NCBI GenBank assembly: GCA_023429995.1
Contig: JAEZCE010000047.1
Span: 1 to 64,000 of the forward strand
Length of the DNA stretch: 64,000 nt
From: Bacillota bacterium
Lineage (GTDB): Bacteria; Bacillota; UBA4882; UBA8346
Reading direction: 5' to 3'
Shown: piece by piece, positions 25,882 to 35,365 of the stretch
How positions within the stretch are numbered: the stretch's first letter is position 1
Layout: each line of letters starts with the position of its first letter
Program-made: the position numbers and the translations under genes
The notes under the pieces: generated by a model
Told to the model about the DNA's origin: nothing
The model's input: the letters and a program-made list of their open reading frames with translations, nothing else
The model's database searches: none

Positions 25882-26100
25882 TTATACTTTATCTTTGTCA
25901 TCACATTCCGTAAAATTACATCCCCCGATTAAACGGCGGTATTGAATAATTTGATCAATTACTTCGGGAACCGGAGTTTTAACAACAAATTTTTTCCCCG
26001 TTGTTAAAGAAATTGTGGTATCCGGAGTTGCCTCAATCACTTCTATCAAATGAGGATTGATTAAGAATTCTTCCCCATTTAGGCGCTGCACGGTAATCAT
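25882..26100 (-). CDS. flbD: FlbD family flagellar protein
   Basis: This short protein (72 residues) matches the FlbD/SwrD family: MITVQRLNGEEFLINPHLIEVIEATPDTTISLTTGKKF then VKTPVPEVIDQIIQYRR. SwrD in Bacillus raises stator torque. I chose the ATG at 26100, which follows aaaggaggaaccgaaa; the frame is open 22 codons upstream but without homology. It sits after flgE as in other Firmicutes. A perfect palindrome lies just upstream (26161-26206). Confidence 0.9.
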   Translation of the reverse strand: MITVQRLNGEEFLINPHLIEVIEATPDTTISLTTGKKFVVKTPVPEVIDQIIQYRRLIGGCNFTECDDKDKV

Positions 26101-26160
26101 TTTCGGTTCCTCCTTTGAAGGTATGAATTGGTTGTTGCAAAGAAATTTTTCCACAGAGAC

Positions 26161-26206
26161 ATACAATATATTATCTTTTCCAAATTTACCGGATAATATA
26201 TTGTAT
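26161..26206. repeat. 15-bp perfect inverted repeat between flgE and flbD
   Basis: atacaatatattatc (26161-26175) and gataatatattgtat (26192-26206) are exact inverted repeats with a 16-nt loop. There is no T-tract on the transcribed strand, so it is not a normal terminator. The arm core atacaatatat is shared with the palindrome at 5195-5251. An RNA processing or stability hairpin, a protein-binding site or a mobile-element remnant are all possible. Confidence 0.7.
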
Positions 26207-26256
26207 ATCTCCTTTATTTTACAATACTTTTGCGGCAGCCTTTACTAAAACAACGA

Positions 26257-28518
26257 TTACCGTTTTAACTCGACCAGAGTTTGTAACATTTCATCAGAAG
26301 TGCTAATAATTTTGGAGTTGGCCTGGAATCCGCGTTCGGTTATAATCATTTCCGTAAATTCCTGAGACAAATCAACATTAGACATTTCATGACTACCGGC
26401 TGCAATTGTGCCGCGGCTTCCTACACCTGCTTGACCAACTTGCGCCGCTCCCGAGTTGCTGGATTCTTGAAACATGGTATCGCCAGAACGTGTTAAGCCT
26501 CCGGGATTTGTGAAAGTGGCAATAGCGACCTGCGCCAAATCCTGATTCATTCCATTGGAAAAGACTCCGACAACTTTCCCGGTGTTATCAATGTTATAAC
26601 CGGTTAAAACGCCTAACGGATAACCATCCTGAATTGGCCCTTCAAAGGTCGAAAGAGGCCAACTATTCGCATCATTGGTAACATCCGATGTAAACCCTTG
26701 GGTTACTTTGGAAAAATCCGGGGTAATGCTGACTGGATCAGCGCCTACCGGAGTAAATACCATGGGGCCTCCCGGTGTATTCGACACATAACCGGTCTTG
26801 GTATCAAACGACAAGATTCCACTGCCATTGGTCATCGGAAGTCCACTATCCTCTGTACATGTCCAAGCCCATTGGTTGGTGCCATTACGATGAATCCTTG
26901 TCGTCATTGTATGCGGAACCCCGAGGGAATCATACACTTTAGTGGAAGTTACGGTCTCCGGCGGCGACATAAATGAGGCCAGGACAGGTTTTGCCGGAAC
27001 CTGACGGAAAATGGCATTTCCCGATACGTCTCCATTTAATGGTGGCGTAATGTCGATTTCCAATCCATTGGTGGATTGAATTACAATCTTTTTACCTGTG
27101 GAATTGGTAATTTTAGTGCCATCCCAATCGAATTGGCCGGTTGCCCCGGATACCAAATTCCCGTTCTCAAGCGGCCCTTTTACCGTGTAGGTATAGGTTG
27201 TGCCCGATGCCCCATCGGGGCCTGTAATTTCAATGGGAACACTCACCGTAATTGGCGGGATTGAAGCATCTGTAAAGGTGAGATTTTGGGTACCCGCACC
27301 GATTTTTCCCCAATCCGAAACAGCCGGAGCATTTTCAACGACACCAAATTCAGGGGGCCCACCATTAACAGGTGGTTGAACATGGATTATATGGATTGAA
27401 TTTCCGGCGTTTGATTGGATAACCGTGGTCCCTTCGCTTACATTGGTAACACCTGCCGCTGAATTCCAATCAAAGGTTCCTGTAGCGCCTGAGGTGACTT
27501 TTCCGCCGTTTGCCGAAACAGCCCATTTATAACTATCTCCTCCAATGCTGGAAACAGTATAAGTCAACGATACATTATTTCCATCTTGGTCCATAACGTT
27601 CATGGGACCATAGGATCCCGCGCCCTTAAATCCCGCAAGCAATACATTTTGTGGTACTCCAACCGGATTAATACTGAAAAAACCACCTGAACTTTGGCTG
27701 ACTTTTGGTAATTCAACCACAATCGGACTGCCACCCGTTGGAGTCACTGTCAAACGTCCACCCGGAGAAATTGATTTGATATTCCCAAACTCATCCAAAG
27801 AAATGCTTCCGGTTGCATCGCCTGAAGTAATATCACCCATACCATTTGCCGGTAGAATCGAATAATTATAAGTATTAAAAGCATCCTTCACCGGAGTTAA
27901 CTCAACCGTTAGGGTTATCGGCTTTCCATTGACATCTGCCAGGGAAATGCTTGTTCCATAACTGAGTTTTCCATTGGTATAAGCATTTAAATTATCCTGG
28001 TAACTAATTTTGGTTGTAGCAATAGGGGCGACCGTTTGACCCATCGGTAACTGTATCGCGGTTGATTGCGTATTGGCATCGATATTTCCTTTAATATCCG
28101 CAACCCAACCTTGTACTTTTAAACCGTTTCCTTCATTGACTAAATTACCGTTGGCATCAACATCGAAGTTTCCAGCCCGGGTATAAAATTGGTTTGAACC
28201 CTGTCCCAATATGAAGAACCCATTTCCTTGAATGGCCATATCGGTTACTTTTCCCGTATTTTGAAGATTGCCTTGACTTTGCTTCACGCTGATGCTGGCA
28301 ACACTAACACCCAGACCAACCTGTTTCGGATTGGTGCCACCGCGATTATTATTTGGAGCCGAGGCGCCTTGAATTGTTTGATTGAGAATATCCTGAAAAT
28401 TAACTACGCTCGATTTGAAACCAACGGTATTCACATTGGCAATATTATTACCGATTGTATCCATCGCGGTCTGGAAATTTTTCATCCCAGAAACGCCGGA
28501 ATACATTGAACGCATCAT
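26257..28518 (-). CDS. flgE: Flagellar hook protein FlgE, enlarged
   Basis: FlgE polymerises into the hook. The N-terminal rod/hook signature MRSMYSGVSGMKNFQTAMD then NNIANVNTVGFKSS, and the C-terminal coiled coil (VDLSQEFTEMIITERGFQANSKIISTSDEMLQTLVELKR), are unambiguous. At 753 residues it is almost twice the E. coli protein. The surplus is in the outer domains, where four related modules of about 55 residues start near residues 217, 328, 441 and 547. Each has aromatic-x-aromatic strands and an 'SGxATGxxxxD' or similar loop. The start follows aaggaggtcgatttatt. Confidence 0.94.
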   Translation of the reverse strand: MMRSMYSGVSGMKNFQTAMDTIGNNIANVNTVGFKSSVVNFQDILNQTIQGASAPNNNRGGTNPKQVGLGVSVASISVKQSQGNLQNTGKVTDMAIQGNGFFILGQGSNQFYTRAGNFDVDANGNLVNEGNGLKVQGWVADIKGNIDANTQSTAIQLPMGQTVAPIATTKISYQDNLNAYTNGKLSYGTSISLADVNGKPITLTVELTPVKDAFNTYNYSILPANGMGDITSGDATGSISLDEFGNIKSISPGGRLTVTPTGGSPIVVELPKVSQSSGGFFSINPVGVPQNVLLAGFKGAGSYGPMNVMDQDGNNVSLTYTVSSIGGDSYKWAVSANGGKVTSGATGTFDWNSAAGVTNVSEGTTVIQSNAGNSIHIIHVQPPVNGGPPEFGVVENAPAVSDWGKIGAGTQNLTFTDASIPPITVSVPIEITGPDGASGTTYTYTVKGPLENGNLVSGATGQFDWDGTKITNSTGKKIVIQSTNGLEIDITPPLNGDVSGNAIFRQVPAKPVLASFMSPPETVTSTKVYDSLGVPHTMTTRIHRNGTNQWAWTCTEDSGLPMTNGSGILSFDTKTGYVSNTPGGPMVFTPVGADPVSITPDFSKVTQGFTSDVTNDANSWPLSTFEGPIQDGYPLGVLTGYNIDNTGKVVGVFSNGMNQDLAQVAIATFTNPGGLTRSGDTMFQESSNSGAAQVGQAGVGSRGTIAAGSHEMSNVDLSQEFTEMIITERGFQANSKIISTSDEMLQTLVELKR

Positions 28519-28539
28519 AATAAATCGACCTCCTTCATT

Positions 28540-28580
28540 AATTAGCTTTTAGCTATCAGCCGTTAGCCATTAGCAGAAAC
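28540..28580. repeat. Short copy of the AGC-type dispersed repeat
   Basis: The segment ttagcttttagctatcagccgttagccattagc, between the TIGR02530-like gene and flgE, belongs to the same word family as 1325-1495 and 6065-6190. It shows that the repeat also sits inside the fla operon. Confidence 0.5.
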
Positions 28581-28638
28581 ATGATTGCCCACGTCCATCA
28601 TTCGGCGGGCAAAGGCTTTCCCCATTAGAGGTCCAGCC

Positions 28639-29031
28639 TTATTGCTTCTTAACTATTACAGCGCTATCGATATTGGTAAATACATTTTCCTTCAAGTTAT
28701 TGCTGTCGACAGCCGTAATTACCGTACGGTTTTTAACACTAACCACCAAAGCCATTTGGTCCATAAGTATCAGCGACTCTTTTCCTCCCTTGGCTTCAAC
28801 CTTATTGACGGCCTCTTTCAGCAAAGCCATATCCTGATTATCCAGGGAAATTTGACGGCTTTCCAACCGTTTTAAAGCGTGGGCCGAGAATTTAACATTG
28901 GTTTGCTCTTCCAATTGCTGCTGGAATAATTGGTCGAAGCTAGGACCAACTGCAGTCTTTGACGCCGATTGATTGCTATTTTGTACAGCGGGGCCAATCT
29001 GGATTGGGCGCATAACAACTTTTTCGTTCAT
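28639..29031 (-). CDS. Flagellar operon protein, TIGR02530-like
   Basis: This 130-residue protein lies between flgD and flgE, where Firmicutes carry the 'flagellar operon protein' family (TIGR02530). Recognisable features are VKFSAHALKRLESRQISL followed by LKEAVNKVEAKGGKESLILMDQMALVVSVKNRTVITAVD. The role is not established; the position suggests hook assembly. The ATG at 29031 overlaps the flgD stop as ATGA, so I chose it over the longer frame. Confidence 0.85.
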   Translation of the reverse strand: MNEKVVMRPIQIGPAVQNSNQSASKTAVGPSFDQLFQQQLEEQTNVKFSAHALKRLESRQISLDNQDMALLKEAVNKVEAKGGKESLILMDQMALVVSVKNRTVITAVDSNNLKENVFTNIDSAVIVKKQ

Positions 29032-29639
29032 AGTTTCCCCGTATCTGCCGCAACGTTCCAAATATCTTTCATACCGATTGTCTGACCATCGGAGGTCTGG
29101 AGTTCAATCGAAGTGCGTCCTTTATCATCCGCAGCTGCTCTTTCATCGATAACTTTGACCTGTTTACCATGGCCGGAACCGTTGGGATTCTTCAAGTAGA
29201 CATTTTTGCCCACCAGATTTTGAGCTTCCTGCAACATCCCTTCTGGACCCATTAACGAATCTACTTCTGAATCCTTGATTTGCCTGCCGCTATCTAGCGT
29301 TAAATAAATATCATCACCCTTGGGTTGTACGCCAATAATCCGGCCGAATACCAATTCTTGACCACTGATGCCATTGGATATAGTGGCTTTCACATCATTA
29401 CCAATCGACATCATCGCTTGTTGAAGGGAATTCGTTTTACTCACATTTTGCATTTGCTCCAAGCTGGAAAATTGGGCCATTTGGGAAATGAATTGGGTAT
29501 CTTCCATTGGTTTAGTCGGATCCTGATTTCGTATTTGCGCAACCAGAATCTTGAGAAATTCATTTTTCCCCAGTGAATTATTGCTTACCGCACGAACGTT
29601 GGATGGAGCCGCCGTAGCTGTTGACCCTGAAACAAACAT
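29028..29639 (-). CDS. flgD: Hook cap scaffold protein FlgD
   Basis: FlgD forms the cap on which FlgE polymerises. The N-terminal signature is LGKNEFLKILVAQIRNQDPTKPMEDTQFISQMAQFSSLEQM (about 20-60). The middle and C-terminal beta domains follow. The start at 29639 follows aaaggagttgaaaacc. It overlaps the next gene by 4 bp. Length is 203 residues, normal for Firmicutes. Confidence 0.93.
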   Translation of the reverse strand: MFVSGSTATAAPSNVRAVSNNSLGKNEFLKILVAQIRNQDPTKPMEDTQFISQMAQFSSLEQMQNVSKTNSLQQAMMSIGNDVKATISNGISGQELVFGRIIGVQPKGDDIYLTLDSGRQIKDSEVDSLMGPEGMLQEAQNLVGKNVYLKNPNGSGHGKQVKVIDERAAADDKGRTSIELQTSDGQTIGMKDIWNVAADTGKL

Positions 29640-29692
29640 GGTTTTCAACTCCTTTCTTTGCGATTTATGCAATTTAATTAACTTTAATCGAT

Positions 29693-31423
29693 TTAAGCAA
29701 TCAAATCAATGGCGGTTTCCCCCCTGGAACGTCTAGGCTGGACTGGATTTTCCTTTGATTTGAAAGATATTTCTTGGTTTCCGGTGTGGGTATTATCAGG
29801 TTGACCGGTAAACCCTCCGGAATTATGGGATGCATTTTGGAAAGCGCCTTCATTGTTATGTTGCCCAACCGATACCATCAATTGATCCACTTGAATACCG
29901 TTATCTTGAAGATTCCGACGCAACTGATTCAAATTGGTTTCAATAATTTCCTTGACTTGCTGGGATTCGGCAACAAACTTCGCTGTCACCAGTTGATTTT
30001 CAACGGAAACTTTTAAATGAAGTTTCCCCAAATGGGCTGGTTTTAAACTGACTTCCATCTCTCCATTCCCATGATTCAAGGACACCTTGGCCTTTTCAAC
30101 AATCTGAGCGAAGACGTCATCCTTGTTCACAGGTTCCGAAGTACCGGCAGTGGCATTAAATTTAGCCAGCTCATTTGCCATAGGAGGCTGCTCAACCGAA
30201 AAGGCCCCAGTGTTATCAGCCCGGGTTTTATCGGATTGATTATTCACGGATAGTTGTGTTTGAATAAGCGGCAAATTCAGACTCTGACCTTTTCCGCTCT
30301 TGGAAGCTATCTGACTGGAAACTAATGAATCATTAAACTTGATTCCTGTTTCATCCGAATCTGGCTGGGGGACGTCAGAATCTAAATTCTGCATCGCTGC
30401 ACCGGCGACTTTTGAAGATGAAAGCGCCGGGGAGTCATCACCGGTTTTCAAAGCCGTAAACGGTGCTTGTATTTTCCCATTGGATATGTCAAGGGTTTTG
30501 GTGTTATCCTGTCCTTCGGCTACCGGTTCACTGGTCCCATTCGATTTAATGCTCTCAGCTAAAGGCACTTGTTGACTTAAGAGACTTTGAGACTGAGCCT
30601 GAAATACTCCGGAGGATTGTTGCCCCGAAGAATTATCACTGGATTCTCCCGCTCCGCTTTGCGCATGATTCTGCATTAAAGAAAGTTCCGTAGCATTGCC
30701 GGATAAGGCAGGAGACAAAATTTTGGAATCATCGGCGCTCATAAATTGTTTAAAAAATGCCGTTCCACCATTAAGATCGTGAATCATGTCCGTTGGATTG
30801 GCAGTACTCTCTGCAGCTCCCACTATAACTCCGGTGTCTGCGGAACTCGGAGAAGCGTTTGCCGTCTGTTTGTCCAAAGCGATCATCGCGTCAATACCGG
30901 ATTGTTGTTCCATTAACTTATTATCAGGCTGTTCTCCTTGATTTACCACTATCGGTTCCACTGAAGCAGCCGCTATCAAAGGTGACCCCGTCATTGCTGC
31001 TTGATCATTACCATTCTGTTTGTTTTTGCCCTCATCAGAATCCCCAATCGGTTCTGAGTCATCTTTTGGCAGGGCGGATTTTTCCTCGACCGTCCGAGTG
31101 TCCGGTTTCAAATCGGGTTGTTGCTTGTCGAAGGACTTTGACGATTTGGACGACAGTGGTTTTGGAGGCTGGATGCCTTTGGAAGCCGGTCTTAAATCCT
31201 GTGAGGGGTTAGCTTGATTATTAAAAGCAGGTATATCTTTCTCCTTGGTATAGGATAATTTCTTCCGAGTCGTACCGGACGAGGAGTTCATTGCCTTGTT
31301 TAATTTTTTACTAAAATCTGAATTCTGCGCGCTCGCCCCGGAATTGGCCTCCGTGGTAAGAATTTTACCGGCTCCTTGGGAATTAGGTACTGTAACTACC
31401 GGCGACATCGTTAAGTTTGACAT
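29693..31423 (-). CDS. fliK: Flagellar hook-length control protein FliK
   Basis: FliK measures hook length and triggers the switch in FlhB. The first 430 residues are a poorly conserved Ser/Gln/Asn-rich secreted ruler. The C-terminal Flg_hook domain is clear (about 455-530): GNGEMEVSLKPAHLGKLHLKVSVENQLVTAKFVAES then LNQLRRNLQDNGIQVDQLMVSVG. The start follows aaaggaggtgaaaga. At 576 residues it is long, in keeping with the enlarged hook protein. Confidence 0.9.
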   Translation of the reverse strand: MSNLTMSPVVTVPNSQGAGKILTTEANSGASAQNSDFSKKLNKAMNSSSGTTRKKLSYTKEKDIPAFNNQANPSQDLRPASKGIQPPKPLSSKSSKSFDKQQPDLKPDTRTVEEKSALPKDDSEPIGDSDEGKNKQNGNDQAAMTGSPLIAAASVEPIVVNQGEQPDNKLMEQQSGIDAMIALDKQTANASPSSADTGVIVGAAESTANPTDMIHDLNGGTAFFKQFMSADDSKILSPALSGNATELSLMQNHAQSGAGESSDNSSGQQSSGVFQAQSQSLLSQQVPLAESIKSNGTSEPVAEGQDNTKTLDISNGKIQAPFTALKTGDDSPALSSSKVAGAAMQNLDSDVPQPDSDETGIKFNDSLVSSQIASKSGKGQSLNLPLIQTQLSVNNQSDKTRADNTGAFSVEQPPMANELAKFNATAGTSEPVNKDDVFAQIVEKAKVSLNHGNGEMEVSLKPAHLGKLHLKVSVENQLVTAKFVAESQQVKEIIETNLNQLRRNLQDNGIQVDQLMVSVGQHNNEGAFQNASHNSGGFTGQPDNTHTGNQEISFKSKENPVQPRRSRGETAIDLIA

Positions 31424-31475
31424 TCTTTCACCTCCTTTACTATGATCTATATATCGACAGAAAGGAAGGAATAGA

Positions 31476-32081
31476 TTAGAGATTTCGATACTTATTTAAG
31501 CGATCCTGAGTTAATTTTGCCAAATAATCTTCAGGCAAATTTTCCATAATCTTGGTCACTTGATAAGGCCGTAATTGATCAAAAATAGTAAACACAGTTT
31601 CCTCCGGTAATTTTTGAATAACTAAAGCCGCTTGCTTGGGCTTCATGGCGCCTACCCGGGTCAGATAATCCTTCAACTTTTGGTCCGAAGTCGGTGGAGA
31701 AAATTTCCCCGGCATCGGGGGGTTCACGTAAGCATAATTCGGTGTGGGAGTATATTTTGAGCCAGCCGTTACCGGATGCTCATTTTGCCATTTATTTTTG
31801 TCATTTTCAAATTGATTGCGGTCTGCCTCCAATTGGTCCTGAGCATCTTTTAGTTTCTTTTCACGGCTCCGTAATTCTTGTTCACTTTGGGCCAACATTT
31901 CACCACGCTTTTCACCTAATTCATAGCTTTTCGACAAATCCTGAAGGCCCGGATACAAGCTGGCTGCTTGGAGAATTAGCTGTTTGGTATCAACGATCCC
32001 AAACTGGTTGAGACCCCATAAAACAAAAAAGATCAATGCAATAACAAAAATTCCTTTAAGTAGCCCTAAGAGCTGGTTCAT
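31476..32081 (-). CDS. MotE/YlxF family flagellar protein
   Basis: The protein (201 residues) has an N-terminal membrane helix (about 8-25) and a coiled coil (about 60-105). The C-terminal MgtE-N-like helical repeat reads YLTRVGAMKPKQAALVIQKLPEETVFTIFDQLRPYQVTKIMENLPEDYLAKL. The position between fliJ and fliK is that of ylxF in Bacillus. Related MotE proteins chaperone stator components. The start follows agggaggattagcaatt. Confidence 0.85.
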   Translation of the reverse strand: MNQLLGLLKGIFVIALIFFVLWGLNQFGIVDTKQLILQAASLYPGLQDLSKSYELGEKRGEMLAQSEQELRSREKKLKDAQDQLEADRNQFENDKNKWQNEHPVTAGSKYTPTPNYAYVNPPMPGKFSPPTSDQKLKDYLTRVGAMKPKQAALVIQKLPEETVFTIFDQLRPYQVTKIMENLPEDYLAKLTQDRLNKYRNL

Positions 32082-32127
32082 AATTGCTAATCCTCCCTAT
32101 TTCCCATATCCACAAAAGCAAAACGGG

Positions 32128-32595
32128 TTACTTTATCGGTTCTTGATTTTTATCTTCATTCCGGGTAAAGCGCCCAGTTCCTAATTCATCCAAGAACAGT
32201 ATTTCCCGGTTTAATTCTTCGGCCTTATAAGCTTCGTAAGCTTTTTCCTTCAATTTTTCAACCGTTTTTTTCTCTTTGGCGGCTTCCAATAGTTGATCTC
32301 TAGTTTCCCTCACATTATTTTCGCAGACTTGCAAATGCTGACCGGCAATTTCCACTTGCTTGTTCCGCCAAATCAAAAATTTATGATAATTCATGGCTTG
32401 AAAGAGGTCCAATTTTTGCTGGCAATTTTGGCGATAGGTTTGAATCGTATCAGCCAATTCATTTTCACGTTGCGAAAGCCGGTTTTGGGCTTCTTGTTTT
32501 TGTACCTCGGCTACTTGCAACTCCTGTTTACGGAGATCTTCCACCCGGATCTTTACCTTTAATACGGTTTCGAGTTTGAACTTAAATTTCGCCAT
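32128..32595 (-). CDS. fliJ: Flagellar export chaperone FliJ
   Basis: FliJ is a coiled-coil component of the export ATPase complex. The protein (155 residues) starts MAKFKFKLETVLKVKIRVEDLRKQELQVAE, typical of FliJ, and is helical and charged throughout. The ATG at 32595 lies 2 bp after the fliI stop; the upstream extension of the frame overlaps fliI and was discarded. Confidence 0.9.
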   Translation of the reverse strand: MAKFKFKLETVLKVKIRVEDLRKQELQVAEVQKQEAQNRLSQRENELADTIQTYRQNCQQKLDLFQAMNYHKFLIWRNKQVEIAGQHLQVCENNVRETRDQLLEAAKEKKTVEKLKEKAYEAYKAEELNREILFLDELGTGRFTRNEDKNQEPIK

Positions 32596-32597
32596 AA

Positions 32598-33932
32598 TTA
32601 GCCGCCTCCCATCATCGCTTCCAATTTGGCTAGAGTTTCGTTCAATGGAGCCTTTTCGTAAACTCCCTGGCATACGAATTCATTAATTGGCCCACTCATA
32701 CGGATTGCGGCGTCAATCTGGGCGTTGCTTCCGGCTACATATGCGCCAATATTGATTAAATCCTCATTATTACGATATGTTGCCATTAAACTCCGTAACT
32801 TTCCCGCCGCCCCCCTATGTTCCTCCGAAGCCAATTCGCTCATTAAACGACTGACACTGGCTAAAACATCAATCGCCGGGTAGTGGTTTAAATGGGCAAG
32901 TCCCCGCGACAGGACAATGTGGCCGTCTAAAATACCGCGTACCGCATCGGCGATGGGCTCATTCATGTCATCGCCTTCCACCAGTACAGTATACAATCCG
33001 GTTATCGTTCCCTTATCCGCAGTGCCGGAACGTTCCAGAAGTTTAGGCAAAAGCGCGAATACCGAAGGAGTAAATCCCCGGGTTGTAGGCGGTTCCCCTA
33101 CTGCCAGCCCCACTTCACGCTGAGCTATGGCGAACCGGGTCACTGAGTCCATCATCAGCATAACATCTTTGCCCTGATCCCTAAAATATTCCGCTACCGC
33201 AGTAGCCACCATCGCCCCTTTTATCCGGACCAACGCCGGTTGATCTGATGTGGCGACGATCACCACCGAACGTGCTAATCCTTCCTCACCCAAATCCCGC
33301 TCTAAGAAGTCCCGTACTTCCCGGCCCCGTTCTCCGATTAATCCGATAACGTTGATATCGGCCTCGGTATTCCGGGCAATCATCCCCAGTAATGTACTTT
33401 TGCCGACGCCACTACCGGCAAATATACCGACACGCTGTCCCCGGCCACAGGTTAACAAGCCGTCGATCACACGGATGCCCATGGATAAAGGAACCGTAAT
33501 CCGCTTCCGGGTTAAAGGATTCGGAGGGGGCGCACTAAGAGGATAATATTCCCCGCTAAACAATGGACCCTTTCCATCCATAGGCTGGCCAAGTCCATTC
33601 AAGACCCGGCCTAACAGGGCTGGCCCAATTTCAACTTGCAATTTTTGCCCGGTAGCGATGATTTCACTTCCTGGGCCTATTCCGCCAATTTCCCCTAAGG
33701 GCATTAATAAAACTCGGCCCGACTTGAATCCAACCACTTCCGCTGATAAAGGTTCCGGTGAGCCCTTCACTGTAATTAAACAATGCTCTCCAAGATCAGC
33801 AGCCGGTCCGTCGCCTTCTACAGTTAAACCCACAATCTGACTGACTCTTCCGATCTTTTTAACCGGATCAAGGTTATGAAGCAGCGTAATATATCTTTCA
33901 GCCAGAAAATCAGGCACACTCCCAATACTCAT
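32598..33932 (-). CDS. fliI: Flagellum-specific ATPase FliI
   Basis: FliI is the hexameric ATPase of the flagellar export machine, related to F1-beta. The Walker A motif is FAGSGVGKSTLLGMIA (about 165-180), then GLIGERGREVRDFLERDLG, the Walker B LMMDSVTRFAIAQREVGLA and a family-typical GEPPTTRGFTPSVFALLPKLLERSG. Length 444. The start overlaps the fliH stop by 4 bp. Confidence 0.97.
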   Translation of the reverse strand: MSIGSVPDFLAERYITLLHNLDPVKKIGRVSQIVGLTVEGDGPAADLGEHCLITVKGSPEPLSAEVVGFKSGRVLLMPLGEIGGIGPGSEIIATGQKLQVEIGPALLGRVLNGLGQPMDGKGPLFSGEYYPLSAPPPNPLTRKRITVPLSMGIRVIDGLLTCGRGQRVGIFAGSGVGKSTLLGMIARNTEADINVIGLIGERGREVRDFLERDLGEEGLARSVVIVATSDQPALVRIKGAMVATAVAEYFRDQGKDVMLMMDSVTRFAIAQREVGLAVGEPPTTRGFTPSVFALLPKLLERSGTADKGTITGLYTVLVEGDDMNEPIADAVRGILDGHIVLSRGLAHLNHYPAIDVLASVSRLMSELASEEHRGAAGKLRSLMATYRNNEDLINIGAYVAGSNAQIDAAIRMSGPINEFVCQGVYEKAPLNETLAKLEAMMGGG

Positions 33933-35365
33933 TGAATTTTCCCAACCTTTAAAAGTTCATTCATAATTTGTTCTAATTGGGATTGAATCCGCGCATCCAA
34001 GTTACCGCGGTCTGTCTCGATAAAACAACTCCCCGCAGGTATACTAAAATCCTCCCTAATTTCAACCGGTTTGGGACTTGTAAAGGCGCTTTGGAGCAAG
34101 AGCAGGTTATCCCGGATTAATTGTAAATCATCAGGATGAACCCGTAGTATGATTGAATCGGCTGTAGAAGCTTTGGACAAGGCTTCTCGAACAATCTGAA
34201 CCTTACGGTTCGATTCAAGCCGGATCTCTTCGCCAATAATTTTTTCCGCAATTTTTACGGCCAATTTAAGTAACTCAGGCTCGGAAGAACCGATTCGCTC
34301 CACCCGCTCACTTTCAATTTCTCCAATTAACTTTAGCGCTTGATTAAAATTATCAACAAGTTCCTGTTTCGCAGCAACCAATGCAGCCTCCCGACCGGCA
34401 GTTAAACCTTCTTGATAAGCCTCATCCTTGATTGCGGCGGCTTGCTGATTGGCCTCTTCCAACATATCGGCAATTTTTTGATTGGTCTCTTCCAGAACTT
34501 TAGCTGCCTTTTGATCGGCATCCGCAATAGCCTGTTGTGTCTGCAATTTGCTCTTTTCAAGGGACTTTTCCGCAGTTTGCCGGGCGCCTTCCAGGATAAG
34601 TTCCGCTTGATCTTTGGCATTATGGATTATCGTATCCGCCTGATGTTCAGCCTCCTCGATAATTGCTTTTTGTTTCCCATTGTGAAGCATTTTATCGATA
34701 GGTTGTTCCTCTTCAACAAAATCTCTGTTAACCCGTTGATAAGGGTTTCTCACGCTTGGTTCTTTTTTTAGCTCATTTTCTTCAGGAGTTGTGGAAGCTT
34801 TTGCAGAAGGCGTAGTCTCTGTTTTGCCAACCGAAAGTAGAGCTTCAAGGGTGGCTGCCACATCTGCGATATGATCTAGATTCACACTCCCGCCGGCAGG
34901 TTTGTTGATATCGCTCTCTTGTTTTGCCGCTGTCTGCGGAATCCATTTTTTTTCACTCCGCATTGGCGATTTAGGTTTTTGTTCCAGATTTTCTTGATAA
35001 TCCATTAAAGCCGTAGCTAAACGCTTCCGGTCATTTTGATTGATATTGACAACGATTTCGTCATCACTGTTATCGTCTGCCATTTTTTTTTCCTGATCAC
35101 CAACCGATAGGAATGGGGCCTCAATCTCGGTTTTAGATTCATCTGCCGGCTTTGCCTCATCGCCGGTTGGGAGTGTGGTATTTTTATCATCCGTGGTTTC
35201 ATCTTGATCGGGCGATCTTAAAGCCCCTTGCTCTCCTGAGATATTTTCTTCGAAAAGAGCCCGCCGTTCTTCCTCTTCAATAATAAAAAAAGAATCCACA
35301 TCAAGTGGGGGTAATTGACGCGGATGGGTTTCGACACATTGTTCAGACTTGATGATTTTAGACAA
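33929..35365 (-). CDS. fliH: Flagellar export regulator FliH
   Basis: FliH inhibits and localises FliI. The C-terminal third carries the conserved ESERVERIGSSEPELLKLAVKIAEKIIGEEI region and the V-ATPase E-like domain. A long Ala/Gln/Glu coiled coil (about 235-325) with repeated 'AxxxxExAxQxA' heptads precedes it. The first 220 residues are an acidic, low-complexity extension not seen in short FliH proteins, making 478 residues. The TTG start follows gggaggatgaattga and overlaps fliG by 8 bp. Confidence 0.85.
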   Translation of the reverse strand: MSKIIKSEQCVETHPRQLPPLDVDSFFIIEEEERRALFEENISGEQGALRSPDQDETTDDKNTTLPTGDEAKPADESKTEIEAPFLSVGDQEKKMADDNSDDEIVVNINQNDRKRLATALMDYQENLEQKPKSPMRSEKKWIPQTAAKQESDINKPAGGSVNLDHIADVAATLEALLSVGKTETTPSAKASTTPEENELKKEPSVRNPYQRVNRDFVEEEQPIDKMLHNGKQKAIIEEAEHQADTIIHNAKDQAELILEGARQTAEKSLEKSKLQTQQAIADADQKAAKVLEETNQKIADMLEEANQQAAAIKDEAYQEGLTAGREAALVAAKQELVDNFNQALKLIGEIESERVERIGSSEPELLKLAVKIAEKIIGEEIRLESNRKVQIVREALSKASTADSIILRVHPDDLQLIRDNLLLLQSAFTSPKPVEIREDFSIPAGSCFIETDRGNLDARIQSQLEQIMNELLKVGKIQ

